From UBA922 sp964571295 (GTDB lineage: Bacteria > Patescibacteriota > Patescibacteriia > Magasanikbacterales > UBA922), in NCBI GenBank assembly GCA_964571295.1, contig CAZNAO010000029.1, positions 1 to 12,721 on the forward strand: a stretch of 12,721 nucleotides of DNA. The letters run 5' to 3'. The notes under the pieces are model-generated. The model was not told where the DNA came from and did not search any database. It worked only from the letters and a program-made list of their open reading frames with translations. The position numbers and the translations under genes were made by a program. Shown one piece after another: positions 1 through 5,734 of the stretch (the first letter of the stretch is position 1; the number at the start of each line of letters is the position of its first letter).

Positions 1-66
1 CTTCTTGAGGAAGCCCCAACCAAACCACGAAAAGGTATTTTTAGAAAGAATTCCAAGAAAAAATAA
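1..66 (+). CDS. C-terminal end of an unidentified protein (5' part outside window)
   Basis: Frame 1 is open from the first base to a TAA at 64-66 and encodes 21 residues rich in Lys and Arg (it ends FRKNSKKK). A basic tail like this is common at the end of membrane or nucleic-acid-binding proteins. The best support is position: the stop lies 13 bp before a strong hairpin terminator at 80-115, as expected for the end of a plus-strand transcript. Too little is present to name the gene. The call rests on one open frame and the terminator, so it could be wrong. Confidence 0.45.
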   Translation, partial: LLEEAPTKPRKGIFRKNSKKK

Positions 67-79
67 CCACCATGTTATC

Positions 80-115
80 ATACAAAAAGTCCTGCTTCAC
101 AGGTGCTTTTTGTAT
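80..115 (+). terminator. Intrinsic terminator (hairpin with A-tract/T-tract)
   Basis: A 10-bp arm at 80-89 (ATACAAAAAG) pairs exactly with 106-115. A small internal loop (T90 opposite 104-105) separates it from a CCTG/CAGG inner stem (91-94 with 100-103) closed by a 5-base loop. The downstream arm contains a run of five T. It most likely ends the gene whose last codons lie at 1-66. The matching A-tract means it could also work on the other strand. Confidence 0.7.
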
Positions 116-158
116 TATTTAAATTTAGCCTATCTTAGCTCTTTTTTATCTTTTTACC

Positions 159-187
159 TTGACCAAATCACTCACTTGTGCTATACT
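159..187 (+). promoter_or_regulatory. Sigma-70-type promoter with extended -10 for the small membrane protein gene
   Basis: The -35 is TTGACC (159-164), then a 17-bp spacer, then the -10 TATACT (182-187). TG at 179-180 plus one base forms an extended -10. Transcription would start near 194, giving a leader of about 40 nt before the ATG at 236. This is one of the best promoter matches in the window and shares its design with the promoter at 4056-4084. Confidence 0.75.
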
Positions 188-235
188 ATTTTGTTAATTT
201 AAGCTCCTTACTCAAACAAGAAGGTATGTACACGC

Positions 236-481
236 ATGTCCCACAAAAAAAGCAGTCCAAAGATGGACATTCCGTGGTTTAGGTTAGGATTGTTCGCCAT
301 CATGCTCAATATCATGCTGAGCATGGGTCCTCTCGGAATTTGTCTACTCCTCACCTTCGTCATCCTGGCGTGGGTGATCGAGACTTTCGTGAGCCTGTGC
401 ATTCTCATACTCACCCTCCTTTACAGGCTTTCTGCCTGGCTTTGGAGGAAGTACCAGACCAAACATGGTGGACATCCCTAA
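236..481 (+). CDS. Small orphan membrane protein (81 aa)
   Basis: I do not recognise this protein. It has a short basic N-terminus (SHKKSSPK), then a hydrophobic stretch from about residue 15 to 66 that can make two membrane segments (around 15-38 and 40-63), then a charged, Trp/Arg/Lys-containing tail. By the positive-inside rule both ends would face the cytoplasm. The gene looks real because it sits in a full transcription unit: an extended -10 promoter at 159-187, an AGAAGG-like ribosome site at 219-224 about 11 bases before the ATG, and a hairpin terminator starting 6 bases after the stop. It is monocistronic and converges on rel. A membrane-active peptide, a small regulator of a membrane complex, or a toxin-like protein are all possible; nothing in the sequence decides between them. 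Confidence 0.6.
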   Translation: MSHKKSSPKMDIPWFRLGLFAIMLNIMLSMGPLGICLLLTFVILAWVIETFVSLCILILTLLYRLSAWLWRKYQTKHGGHP

Positions 482-486
482 CACGC

Positions 487-513
487 AGCCCCGCAGATTC
501 ATCTGTCGGGGCT
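487..513 (+). terminator. Intrinsic terminator between the small membrane gene and rel
   Basis: AGCCCCG (487-493) pairs with CGGGGCT (507-513). An inner CAGA/TCTG stem (494-497 with 502-505) and a TTCA loop complete the hairpin; T506 is a bulge. A modest T-rich stretch follows (513-524). It begins 6 bases after the stop at 481 and lies just beyond the 3' end of the converging rel gene, so it may serve both transcripts. Confidence 0.7.
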
Positions 514-534
514 TTGTCAATTTTGGACTACTTT

Positions 535-2025
535 TTAATTCTTTTTTCCCGGAATTACTGAACGCAGTAATTTCTTGATACTCATTTTCCCCTCCTGCTT
601 CAGAGCGTTCCTGATGTGCATCCGTGCACTATGCGTTTTTACCACCTTGATCCAGTCTTGGCTCGGATATTTTCTATTTTTATCAGTGACGATTTCTACC
701 ACATCTCCGTTATTGAGTTCAGTATCGAGTGACACCATCTTATCATTCACAATTGCCGCGGTACATCTGTTTCCAATTTCAGAATGAATATGATATGCAA
801 AATCGATCGGCACTGCTCCCTCCGGCAAATCGATCACATCCCCTTTCGGGGTGAATACAAAAATACGTGTCTGCAGGAAATCCACTTTGATTTCTTCAAG
901 ATCCGAAAGCTTGTTCAAAATATCTTTCTGGATTTCAGCCAGCTCCTTGACCCATTTGATTTCACGAGACGGCATCCGTGAACCATTCTCCGCATAGTGC
1001 CAATGGGCAGCAATACCGAATTCAGCATTTTCATCCATTTCATGCGTCCTAATCTGGAATTCCACCACTTCACCCTCATCTCCGAATACCGTCGTGTGGA
1101 GCGACTGATAATCATTGGGTTTTGGCTGGGAAATATAGTCTTTAATGCGCCCTTTCATCGGCGTCCATATCTTATGGAGGATTCCCAGAGTGGCATAACA
1201 TTCAGCAACCGAGTTTACAATAATTCTGATCGCGACAAGATCGTACACCTTATTGATGTCATTATTTTTCCTAAGTAATTTCTTATACAGACTATACAGA
1301 CGCTTATTTCTACCGAGAATCGACTCAGGACTAATCCCTGATTTCAGCAATTCATCTTCTGCTTTTTTGATAACACTTGCAAAGTATCTGTCTTTTCCTT
1401 CAAGTTTCTCATCTCGTATTTTTTTTACCCGATCATACTCCTTCGGGTATACATGTTTGAATGATAAATCCTCCAATTGCCCTTTAATATCATCCATCCC
1501 CAGACGATTGGCAATTGGGGCATAGATTTCAAGACTTTCAAGTGCGATACGATAGCGTTTTTGCGGAGGCAAAGCATCCAAGGTCGTCAAATTATGAATT
1601 CGGTCTGCGAATTTGATGATCATGACCCGGATATCTTCCGCCATCGCGACAAACATTTTTCGAAGGTTTTCGATATAACGCTCTACCCCGCGATATTTCA
1701 ATTTTCCCAATTTCGTAATACCCCTGACCATCGATGCCACTTCTGACCCGAAATTCTTCTCAATATCTTCAAGCGTTCGGGTGGTGTCTTCGGGCACATC
1801 ATGCAGAAGCGTCGCAATGATTATCACCGGGTCGATCCGGATCTCTGCCAAAATATAGGCAGCCGCAAGCGGATGCGTGATATAGGGTTCACCGGATTTT
1901 CTTACCTGGCCCGCATGCGCATCTGCCGCAAAATCATATGCAAGACGCATCATATCGAAATCAGCGTTTGGATTGTACCCACGCACCAATTCGATCAATC
2001 CTTCAATTGTCTGTTTTTTAGGCAT
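535..2025 (-). CDS. rel: Bifunctional (p)ppGpp synthetase/hydrolase, C-terminally short Rel
   Basis: This is a RelA/SpoT-family alarmone enzyme, which makes (p)ppGpp from GTP/GDP and ATP and degrades it. The N-terminal HD hydrolase domain keeps its metal ligands: H51 (THP), H75-D76 (LLHDVPED) and D141-R142 (FADRIHNL). The synthetase domain (about 240-345) has YSLYKK, DLVAIRIIV, RIKD (293-296) and YQSLHTTV. RxKD is the variant typical of bifunctional Rel, not of RelA synthetases. A TGS domain (about 387-449, with AYHIHSEIGN) follows. The protein then stops after some 45 more residues: 496 aa against about 700-750 for full-length Rel. The zinc-finger and ACT/RRM regulatory domains are absent. 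The end is a clean stop just before a terminator, with no sign of decay. It lies downstream of parAB on the same strand, with its own candidate promoter in the gap. Confidence 0.93.
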   Translation of the reverse strand: MPKKQTIEGLIELVRGYNPNADFDMMRLAYDFAADAHAGQVRKSGEPYITHPLAAAYILAEIRIDPVIIIATLLHDVPEDTTRTLEDIEKNFGSEVASMVRGITKLGKLKYRGVERYIENLRKMFVAMAEDIRVMIIKFADRIHNLTTLDALPPQKRYRIALESLEIYAPIANRLGMDDIKGQLEDLSFKHVYPKEYDRVKKIRDEKLEGKDRYFASVIKKAEDELLKSGISPESILGRNKRLYSLYKKLLRKNNDINKVYDLVAIRIIVNSVAECYATLGILHKIWTPMKGRIKDYISQPKPNDYQSLHTTVFGDEGEVVEFQIRTHEMDENAEFGIAAHWHYAENGSRMPSREIKWVKELAEIQKDILNKLSDLEEIKVDFLQTRIFVFTPKGDVIDLPEGAVPIDFAYHIHSEIGNRCTAAIVNDKMVSLDTELNNGDVVEIVTDKNRKYPSQDWIKVVKTHSARMHIRNALKQEGKMSIKKLLRSVIPGKKN

Positions 2026-2051
2026 ATCTTATGAACTTTTCCAACACATCC

Positions 2052-2080
2052 ACCATAACACTCTTGTATACATTTTACAA
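2052..2080 (-). promoter_or_regulatory. Candidate promoter for rel
   Basis: On the minus strand there is TTGTAA (2075-2080), a 17-bp spacer and TATGGT (2052-2057), with TG one base before the -10. The start point would be near 2045, about 20 nt before the rel ATG at 2025. The -35 overlaps an inverted repeat CTTGTA/TACAAG (2063-2068 and 2076-2081), a possible operator. The match is moderate, and rel could also be read through from parAB because I see no terminator after parB. Confidence 0.4.
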
Positions 2081-2083
2081 GAC

Positions 2084-2161
2084 ATTTACGTAAATATACA
2101 AAATACATGGATCAACATACAAATCCTCAAAAGGTTCCTTGTATATTCTTCCATGTATTTT
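2084..2161. repeat. Cluster of palindromic and inverted repeats in the parB-rel gap
   Basis: Within this AT-rich gap there is a perfect 12-bp palindrome ATTTACGTAAAT (2084-2095). There is also a perfect 12-bp inverted repeat, AAAATACATGGA (2100-2111) and TCCATGTATTTT (2150-2161), with a 38-bp spacer. The octamer CTTGTATA occurs at 2063-2070 and again at 2138-2145. None of this codes for a convincing protein. It may be a regulatory site for rel or a protein-binding site of the neighbouring ParB, but it does not match the usual parS palindrome. Confidence 0.6.
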
Positions 2162-2197
2162 ATATTTTCTTTCGACGTTATGGGTTTTCAATTCTAA

Positions 2198-3061
2198 CTA
2201 TAGTATTTCTTCCAAAATCCTTTTTAACTCTTCTTTGGTATGATAGTCAATTACAATCGTTCCGCGCTCACCTTTACTAGTGATTCTCACACGCGTATTG
2301 AGCCGGTCTTCGAGCATACGTTCTTGTGCCGACACATTCGGATCGCGGCGAACCGAACCTTTGCGCGATGCAGCACCTTTGCTTGACACTTCGGCTTCAA
2401 GCGCCCTGACGCTCATTTGTTTCCCTGCCATGCTATTGAATACCTCGAGCTGCTCATGCTCGTCTTTCAAACTGAGGAGTGCACGTGCCTTACCCGCACT
2501 TATTTCGCCCGAAATAAGAGCTTTCTGTATTGTGGAGGGTAAATCGAGTAGACGAATGGTGTTTGCGACTGCAGGACGACTCTTTCCCACCTGGTCTGCA
2601 ACTTCTGCCTGGGTCAGATTGAATTCTTCCATCAGCCGTGAATATGCATACGCTTCTTCAATCGCATTAAGCGCCTGGCGCTGGATATTTTCGATCAATG
2701 CGAGCTCCAATTTTTCCTGTTGCGTCGCTGTTCGCACGAGCGCGGGAACGGTTCCCAAACCTGCAATTTGAGATGCCCGAAGACGCCGTTCACCGGCAAT
2801 AAGTTCATACCCCCCATCCGCTTTTTCGGTCACGACCAGCGGCTGAAGAATACCATGCTTTTTGATTGATGCGACCAAATCTTCCAAATCCTGATGATTG
2901 AATTCCTTTCTCGGCTGCTCAGTGTTTGGCGTGATTTCCGATAACGGAATCTGGAGTATTTCATCCCTTTTCTGCGGAATCAATCCGGTTTCTTTTCTGA
3001 TGATGTCTCGTACTTTTTTCTGCTGCGGAATCAATGATCCGAGCCCCTTACCAAGTGCCAT
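2198..3061 (-). CDS. parB: Chromosome-partitioning protein ParB (Spo0J-type)
   Basis: ParB is the CTP-dependent DNA clamp that loads at parS sites and works with ParA in origin segregation. The 287-residue product starts with the usual basic MALGKGLGSLIP, then the N-terminal nuclease-like/CTP-binding domain (about 35-125) with GERRLRA (90-96) and ENIQR (124-128, followed by LNAIEEA). A helix-turn-helix covers about 147-172 (LTQAEVADQVGKSRPAVANTIRLL), and a C-terminal dimerisation segment ends the protein. I chose the ATG at 3061; an in-frame TTG two codons upstream (3067) is possible, but family members start with this KGLG motif. It lies 9 bp after parA, clearly in one operon. No Shine-Dalgarno is obvious, so coupling to parA translation is likely. 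A basic, Ser-rich linker (about 226-245) separates the DNA-binding and dimerisation parts. Confidence 0.94.
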   Translation of the reverse strand: MALGKGLGSLIPQQKKVRDIIRKETGLIPQKRDEILQIPLSEITPNTEQPRKEFNHQDLEDLVASIKKHGILQPLVVTEKADGGYELIAGERRLRASQIAGLGTVPALVRTATQQEKLELALIENIQRQALNAIEEAYAYSRLMEEFNLTQAEVADQVGKSRPAVANTIRLLDLPSTIQKALISGEISAGKARALLSLKDEHEQLEVFNSMAGKQMSVRALEAEVSSKGAASRKGSVRRDPNVSAQERMLEDRLNTRVRITSKGERGTIVIDYHTKEELKRILEEIL

Positions 3062-3070
3062 ACGCAAAAA

Positions 3071-3838
3071 TTATTGTTGATGACGTTCAAGAATTTCCCG
3101 TGCCAATTTCTCATATGCCCGAGATCCCTTACCACTCGGCTCATATTGCAGAATTGATTGACCGAAACTCGGAGCTTCTGCAAGACGCACGGTCCGCGGA
3201 ATAACTGATCGGAAAATATTATCCGGAAAATATTTGTACAATTCGGTCATGACCTCCCCCGAGAGCTTGGTGCGTTTGTCGAACATGGTCAATACCGCTC
3301 CCAAGACCTGTAACTCCGGATGGATATGCGTCTGTACCAGTTTCACGGTTTCAAGCAATTGTCCCAGTCCTTCGAGCGCATAATATTCCGCCTGAACCGG
3401 AATCAATAATTGATCTGCCGCAACAAGACTATTGACCGTGAGGAGACCGAGGGATGGCGGGCAGTCGATAAAAATATAATCATATCCGTGCCTGATTTCA
3501 CTTAGAAGCTCGCGCAGTTGAAATTCCCGATTGTCGACCGAGACCAGTTCTACCGAAGCTCCGGCGAGATTCTGTGTCGCAGGGGCGATCCTGAGCCCCT
3601 CATGCGACGTATCAAATACGATATCGGAAACATGCCGCTGACGCGCGAGTGCCTCGTAAATTCCGTGTTCGAGGTGGCTTCGATCGACTCCGAGCCCGCT
3701 CGTGGCGTTGCCCTGCGGATCCATGTCCACAATCAAGACCATTTTACCAAGCTCAGCCAAAAAAGCGGCGACATTGACGGTCGTAGTGGTCTTGCCAACA
3801 CCCCCTTTTTGATTGACGACTGAGATGACTTTTGCCAT
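3071..3838 (-). CDS. parA: Chromosome-partitioning ATPase ParA (Soj)
   Basis: A 255-residue ParA/MinD-type ATPase that moves ParB-bound origins over the nucleoid. The deviant Walker A box KGGVGKTT lies at residues 11-18 with the signature Lys at 11. DMDPQGN follows around residue 39, and the switch II region reads FIDCPPSLG. The C-terminal IPRTVRLAEAPSFG is typical of the chromosomal Soj group. I start it at the ATG at 3838, which gives the family-standard MAKVISVVNQKGG. A longer in-frame reading upstream to 3949 would run into the tRNA-Leu gene and adds no homologous residues. parB follows 9 bp downstream. The start lies only about 12 nt beyond the predicted transcription start and shows no Shine-Dalgarno, so a very short leader is likely. 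Confidence 0.95.
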   Translation of the reverse strand: MAKVISVVNQKGGVGKTTTTVNVAAFLAELGKMVLIVDMDPQGNATSGLGVDRSHLEHGIYEALARQRHVSDIVFDTSHEGLRIAPATQNLAGASVELVSVDNREFQLRELLSEIRHGYDYIFIDCPPSLGLLTVNSLVAADQLLIPVQAEYYALEGLGQLLETVKLVQTHIHPELQVLGAVLTMFDKRTKLSGEVMTELYKYFPDNIFRSVIPRTVRLAEAPSFGQSILQYEPSGKGSRAYEKLAREILERHQQ

Positions 3839-3856
3839 AAAGACTATATCGTATAC

Positions 3857-3865
3857 AGTATAGCA
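3857..3865 (-). promoter_or_regulatory. Extended -10 promoter for parAB
   Basis: On the minus strand, TGC immediately precedes a TATACT hexamer (plus-strand 3857-3862). The region 17 bp further upstream has no good -35, as is usual for extended -10 promoters. The start point would be near 3850, about 12 nt before the parA ATG. The promoter faces away from the tRNA-Leu promoter and their upstream elements intermingle. Confidence 0.5.
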
Positions 3866-3870
3866 TATCG

Positions 3871-3899
3871 TTGACAAAAGAGCGAGTACCAGGTATACT
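3871..3899 (+). promoter_or_regulatory. Consensus promoter for tRNA-Leu
   Basis: A perfect TTGACA (3871-3876), a 17-bp spacer and TATACT (3894-3899). The start point would be near 3906, about 14 nt before the mature tRNA. It is the strongest promoter match in the window, which fits a stable-RNA gene. Confidence 0.8.
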
Positions 3900-3919
3900 C
3901 GATTGCATTGAATACATAC

Positions 3920-4004
3920 GCCGCTGTGGTGGAACTGGTAGACACGCACGACTCAAAATCGTGTGCCTCACGGCATGTCGGTTCGATTCCGACCAGCGGC
4001 ACCA
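3920..4004 (+). tRNA. tRNA-Leu (anticodon CAA)
   Basis: All arms fold. The acceptor stem is GCCGCTG (3920-3926) with CAGCGGC (3994-4000), followed by discriminator A4001 and an encoded CCA (4002-4004). The D-loop contains GG (3937-3938). The anticodon stem CACGA/TCGTG (3947-3951 with 3959-3963) holds the loop CTCAAAA, giving CAA at 3954-3956, which reads UUG. The long variable arm TGCC/GGCA (3964-3967 with 3972-3975) marks a class II tRNA. The T-arm GTCGG/CCGAC (3977-3981 with 3989-3993) encloses TTCGATT. No intron is present. Confidence 0.96.
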
Positions 4005-4044
4005 TAAAAACAAAAAACCTTTTATCAAGGTTTTTTGTTTTTAT
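4004..4044 (+). terminator. Long perfect hairpin terminator after tRNA-Leu
   Basis: An 18-bp perfect inverted repeat (4004-4021 with 4027-4044) with a 5-base TTATC loop. Its core CCTT/AAGG is flanked by runs of six A and six T, with G-C pairs at 4011/4037. The T-rich downstream arm makes a good terminator. The outermost pairs include the last base of the tRNA's CCA end. The mirrored A-tract means it can also terminate minus-strand transcription. Confidence 0.8.
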
Positions 4045-4055
4045 ACACCTTTCCA

Positions 4056-4084
4056 TTGACTTTTCCGTTTTTTTCTGCCATACT
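4056..4084 (+). promoter_or_regulatory. Extended -10 promoter for the orphan 187-aa gene
   Basis: TTGACT (4056-4061), a 17-bp T-rich spacer, then CATACT (4079-4084) with TGC directly before it (4076-4078). It begins 12 bp after the tRNA terminator. The start point is predicted near 4091, leaving a leader of about 37 nt. The geometry matches the promoter of the small membrane gene at 159-187. Confidence 0.72.
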
Positions 4085-4111
4085 CGTGCCAATTGCTGCA
4101 ATCCCTGCAGT

Positions 4112-4117
4112 AGGAGG
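4112..4117 (+). promoter_or_regulatory. Consensus ribosome binding site that fixes the start of the 187-aa gene
   Basis: AGGAGG lies 10 bases before the ATG at 4128. The same frame is open back to an ATG at 4035, but that one lies inside the tRNA terminator and upstream of the promoter, so 4128 is the real start. Most other genes in the window lack a site this strong. Confidence 0.8.
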
Positions 4118-4127
4118 AACCACACAC

Positions 4128-4691
4128 ATGTTCTGTTACGAAATTTTCGTCCGCTCCACAGGGAAGGTCGATTACTTTCCCAAGATCACCCTCTGCCGCT
4201 TCGGAATCGAGGTGGGAGGTGGTGGGCGCAACATGCCGTCTACCTTCATTTCAGCAAACAAGAATCTGCGATCCCGTCTCACTGACCCAGATGCACCTCA
4301 AGGGGACCATCACAACCTTATCGAGGCTGAAATCGTCATGGGGGGACATGACAAGCCGCTTCTTGTCGAATCCTGGACTTCAGCCCTGCTCGACGATCAC
4401 GCCCTCGTACTCTGTCACGTGGCGTCGAGCGGCAAGGGTGTGATCACCCCGAACGAACAGGTGACGACCTGGGCGCATGGACAGCGCTGGAAAAATCCCC
4501 GCCCGGCAAACTACGCGAGCCTCGGGGTGATCGCCGAGCGACTGATGGTCATGAAGCGGGACAGTGCATTCACCTGGAAACAGGTGAGTAAGCACGGCAA
4601 GGAGACGACTGGCACGGTCATCTATGACGGCCGTGGGCAGGATGCACCGTTCCGCTTCGTAGGGCACACCGCTCTCAAGGCGACGGGCTAG
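4128..4691 (+). CDS. Orphan cytosolic protein of unknown function (187 aa)
   Basis: I do not recognise this family. The product is soluble with no signal peptide or membrane segment. It contains a Gly-rich patch (GGGG, 30-33), an acidic/His region (LTDPDAPQGDHHNLIEAE, 51-68), GGHDK (72-76), three Cys (3, 23, 96), and alternating hydrophobic stretches such as HALVLCHVASSGKGVI that suggest a beta-rich fold. The His/Asp clusters could bind metal, but I see no standard catalytic motif. Its codons favour G or C at the third position more than the neighbours, which may mean high expression or a different origin. The transcription unit is complete and monocistronic: extended -10 promoter, AGGAGG site, and two hairpins after the stop. 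It sits between a tRNA and a metallophosphoesterase. Confidence 0.8.
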   Translation: MFCYEIFVRSTGKVDYFPKITLCRFGIEVGGGGRNMPSTFISANKNLRSRLTDPDAPQGDHHNLIEAEIVMGGHDKPLLVESWTSALLDDHALVLCHVASSGKGVITPNEQVTTWAHGQRWKNPRPANYASLGVIAERLMVMKRDSAFTWKQVSKHGKETTGTVIYDGRGQDAPFRFVGHTALKATG

Positions 4692-4697
4692 CATGGA

Positions 4698-4727
4698 GAC
4701 CGAGCTGCGTGTACATGCAGCTCGGTC
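4698..4727 (+). other. 11-bp perfect hairpin after the orphan gene
   Basis: GACCGAGCTGC (4698-4708) pairs exactly with 4717-4727 across an 8-base loop, starting 6 bases after the stop codon. No T-run follows, so it is not a standard intrinsic terminator. It would be a stable 3' structure able to protect the mRNA from exonucleases, ahead of the true terminator at 4753. Confidence 0.6.
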
Positions 4728-4752
4728 ATCCTCACTTCAGTTTAAATACAGC

Positions 4753-4774
4753 AACCGCAGTCGATGCGGTTTTT
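4753..4774 (+). terminator. Intrinsic terminator of the orphan gene
   Basis: AACCGCA (4753-4759) pairs with TGCGGTT (4765-4771) across a GTCGA loop, and the downstream T-run covers 4770-4774. It lies 61 bases after the stop of the 187-aa gene and 24 bases before the next ATG, so it separates the two plus-strand units. Confidence 0.65.
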
Positions 4775-4798
4775 GAATATCCAATTTTGTGATAGATT

Positions 4799-5734
4799 AT
4801 GGAGTATATGAAACCTATTTTTTACGACTCTTGTATTGGTATCGGTCTCTTGATCTCCGTTCTTATTGGAATTATTTTCCTTCATTCTACCCCGCTTATT
4901 TCCTTTTTAGGCTTTACTGCATTTGGTATTCTCATCTGGGGCAGTTTTGTTGAACCACACATTATCACGATCAATCGAGTACCAGTTCCTCTACAACAAA
5001 CTACCTATCCGTTTACGATTGCTGTTTTGACTGATTTGCACGCGGGTCCCTATAAAAAAACAAATTTTTTCGAACGCCTCGTCGCCGAAACGATCGCGCT
5101 CAACCCTGATCTTGTCGTCATTGTCGGGGACCATGTCTATAATTGCGTTACCGATCTTGACGAAGTAACCTATCTTTCACCACTCAAAAAACTCGCTCTA
5201 CGCTTCCCCGTATACGCCGTCCATGGCAATCATGAATATGGCATGGGAGAATACGCGCAGGAATATGCAGACGTGAGCGAACACGTAAAAAAAATAATGC
5301 AGTCCTACGGCATTATCTATCTCCAAAATGAAACTACAACAATTACGATCAACAGACAGGAAATAACCCTATTCGGAGGTGATGAACTCTGGGCTCATAA
5401 ACTTGAGTACACTTCGCTTACCGAGCGAGATGAATCATCTCTCACGATTGCGCTTGTACACAATCCTGCGTACCTGCATTATCCACATCCCAAAGGAATT
5501 GATCTTACTATCTCCGGACACACCCATGGCGGACAGCTCCGTCTTCCTTTCATCGGACCTATTGCACAAGTCGACCATCTCATTCCGCGACATCTATATC
5601 AAGGACTTCATGAACCGGAACACACTGGTGAATTCCTCTTTGTCTCACGTGGACTCGGAGAGTCTGAACCGCGGGCGAGATTATTTTGTCCACCGGAAAT
5701 TGCGTTGCTTGAAATTAAACCCAGAAACACTTAA
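4799..5734 (+). CDS. Membrane-anchored metallophosphoesterase (YaeI/LpxG-like)
   Basis: A calcineurin-like phosphoesterase with the full set of two-metal motifs: D79-x-H81 (TDLHAG), G110-D111 (GDH), G143-N144-H145-E146, H221 (HNP) and H241-T-H243 (SGHTHGGQLRLP). Two hydrophobic segments near the N-terminus (about 12-28 and 33-50) anchor the enzyme, so the catalytic domain lies at the membrane. Relatives with this layout hydrolyse phosphodiester or pyrophosphate bonds, including UDP-diacylglucosamine and other lipid-linked substrates; the substrate here cannot be read from the sequence. There is no lipid A context. The start is uncertain: an ATG at 4808 is equally plausible, as the space between the preceding terminator and 4799 is only 24 bp and any promoter there would make a leaderless transcript. 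It converges on the minus-strand operon. Confidence 0.88.
   Translation: MEYMKPIFYDSCIGIGLLISVLIGIIFLHSTPLISFLGFTAFGILIWGSFVEPHIITINRVPVPLQQTTYPFTIAVLTDLHAGPYKKTNFFERLVAETIALNPDLVVIVGDHVYNCVTDLDEVTYLSPLKKLALRFPVYAVHGNHEYGMGEYAQEYADVSEHVKKIMQSYGIIYLQNETTTITINRQEITLFGGDELWAHKLEYTSLTERDESSLTIALVHNPAYLHYPHPKGIDLTISGHTHGGQLRLPFIGPIAQVDHLIPRHLYQGLHEPEHTGEFLFVSRGLGESEPRARLFCPPEIALLEIKPRNT

Noticed and set aside
5..202. Open frame of 65 codons on the plus strand
   Set aside because: It runs through the strong terminator at 80-115 and the promoter at 159-187, has no ribosome site, and its product looks like translated AT-rich noncoding DNA.
340..561. Alternative 73-codon frame overlapping the small membrane gene
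   Set aside because: It extends through the hairpin terminator at 487-513 and into rel, and lacks a ribosome site. The 236-481 frame fits the promoter and terminator.
2084..2095. ATTTACGTAAAT palindrome as a parS site next to parB
   Set aside because: It does not match the usual parS pattern (TGTTNCACGTGNAACA); only the palindromic form is shared. Kept as a repeat, not as parS.
2038..2111. A 22-codon minus-strand frame in the parB-rel gap as a leader peptide for rel
   Set aside because: There is no ribosome site and no terminator/antiterminator pair downstream, and its composition follows the AT-rich repeats.
3839..3949. N-terminal extension of parA upstream of 3838
   Set aside because: It would overlap the tRNA-Leu gene and the promoter region, and the family starts at MAKVISVVNQKGG.
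4035..4127. Upstream extension of the 187-aa gene to an ATG at 4035
   Set aside because: That start lies inside the tRNA terminator and before the promoter; the AGGAGG at 4112-4117 selects 4128.
5479..5487. Perfect DnaA-box sequence TTATCCACA
   Set aside because: A single copy inside the metallophosphoesterase coding region, with no AT-rich unwinding element or further boxes near it, so no origin is supported.
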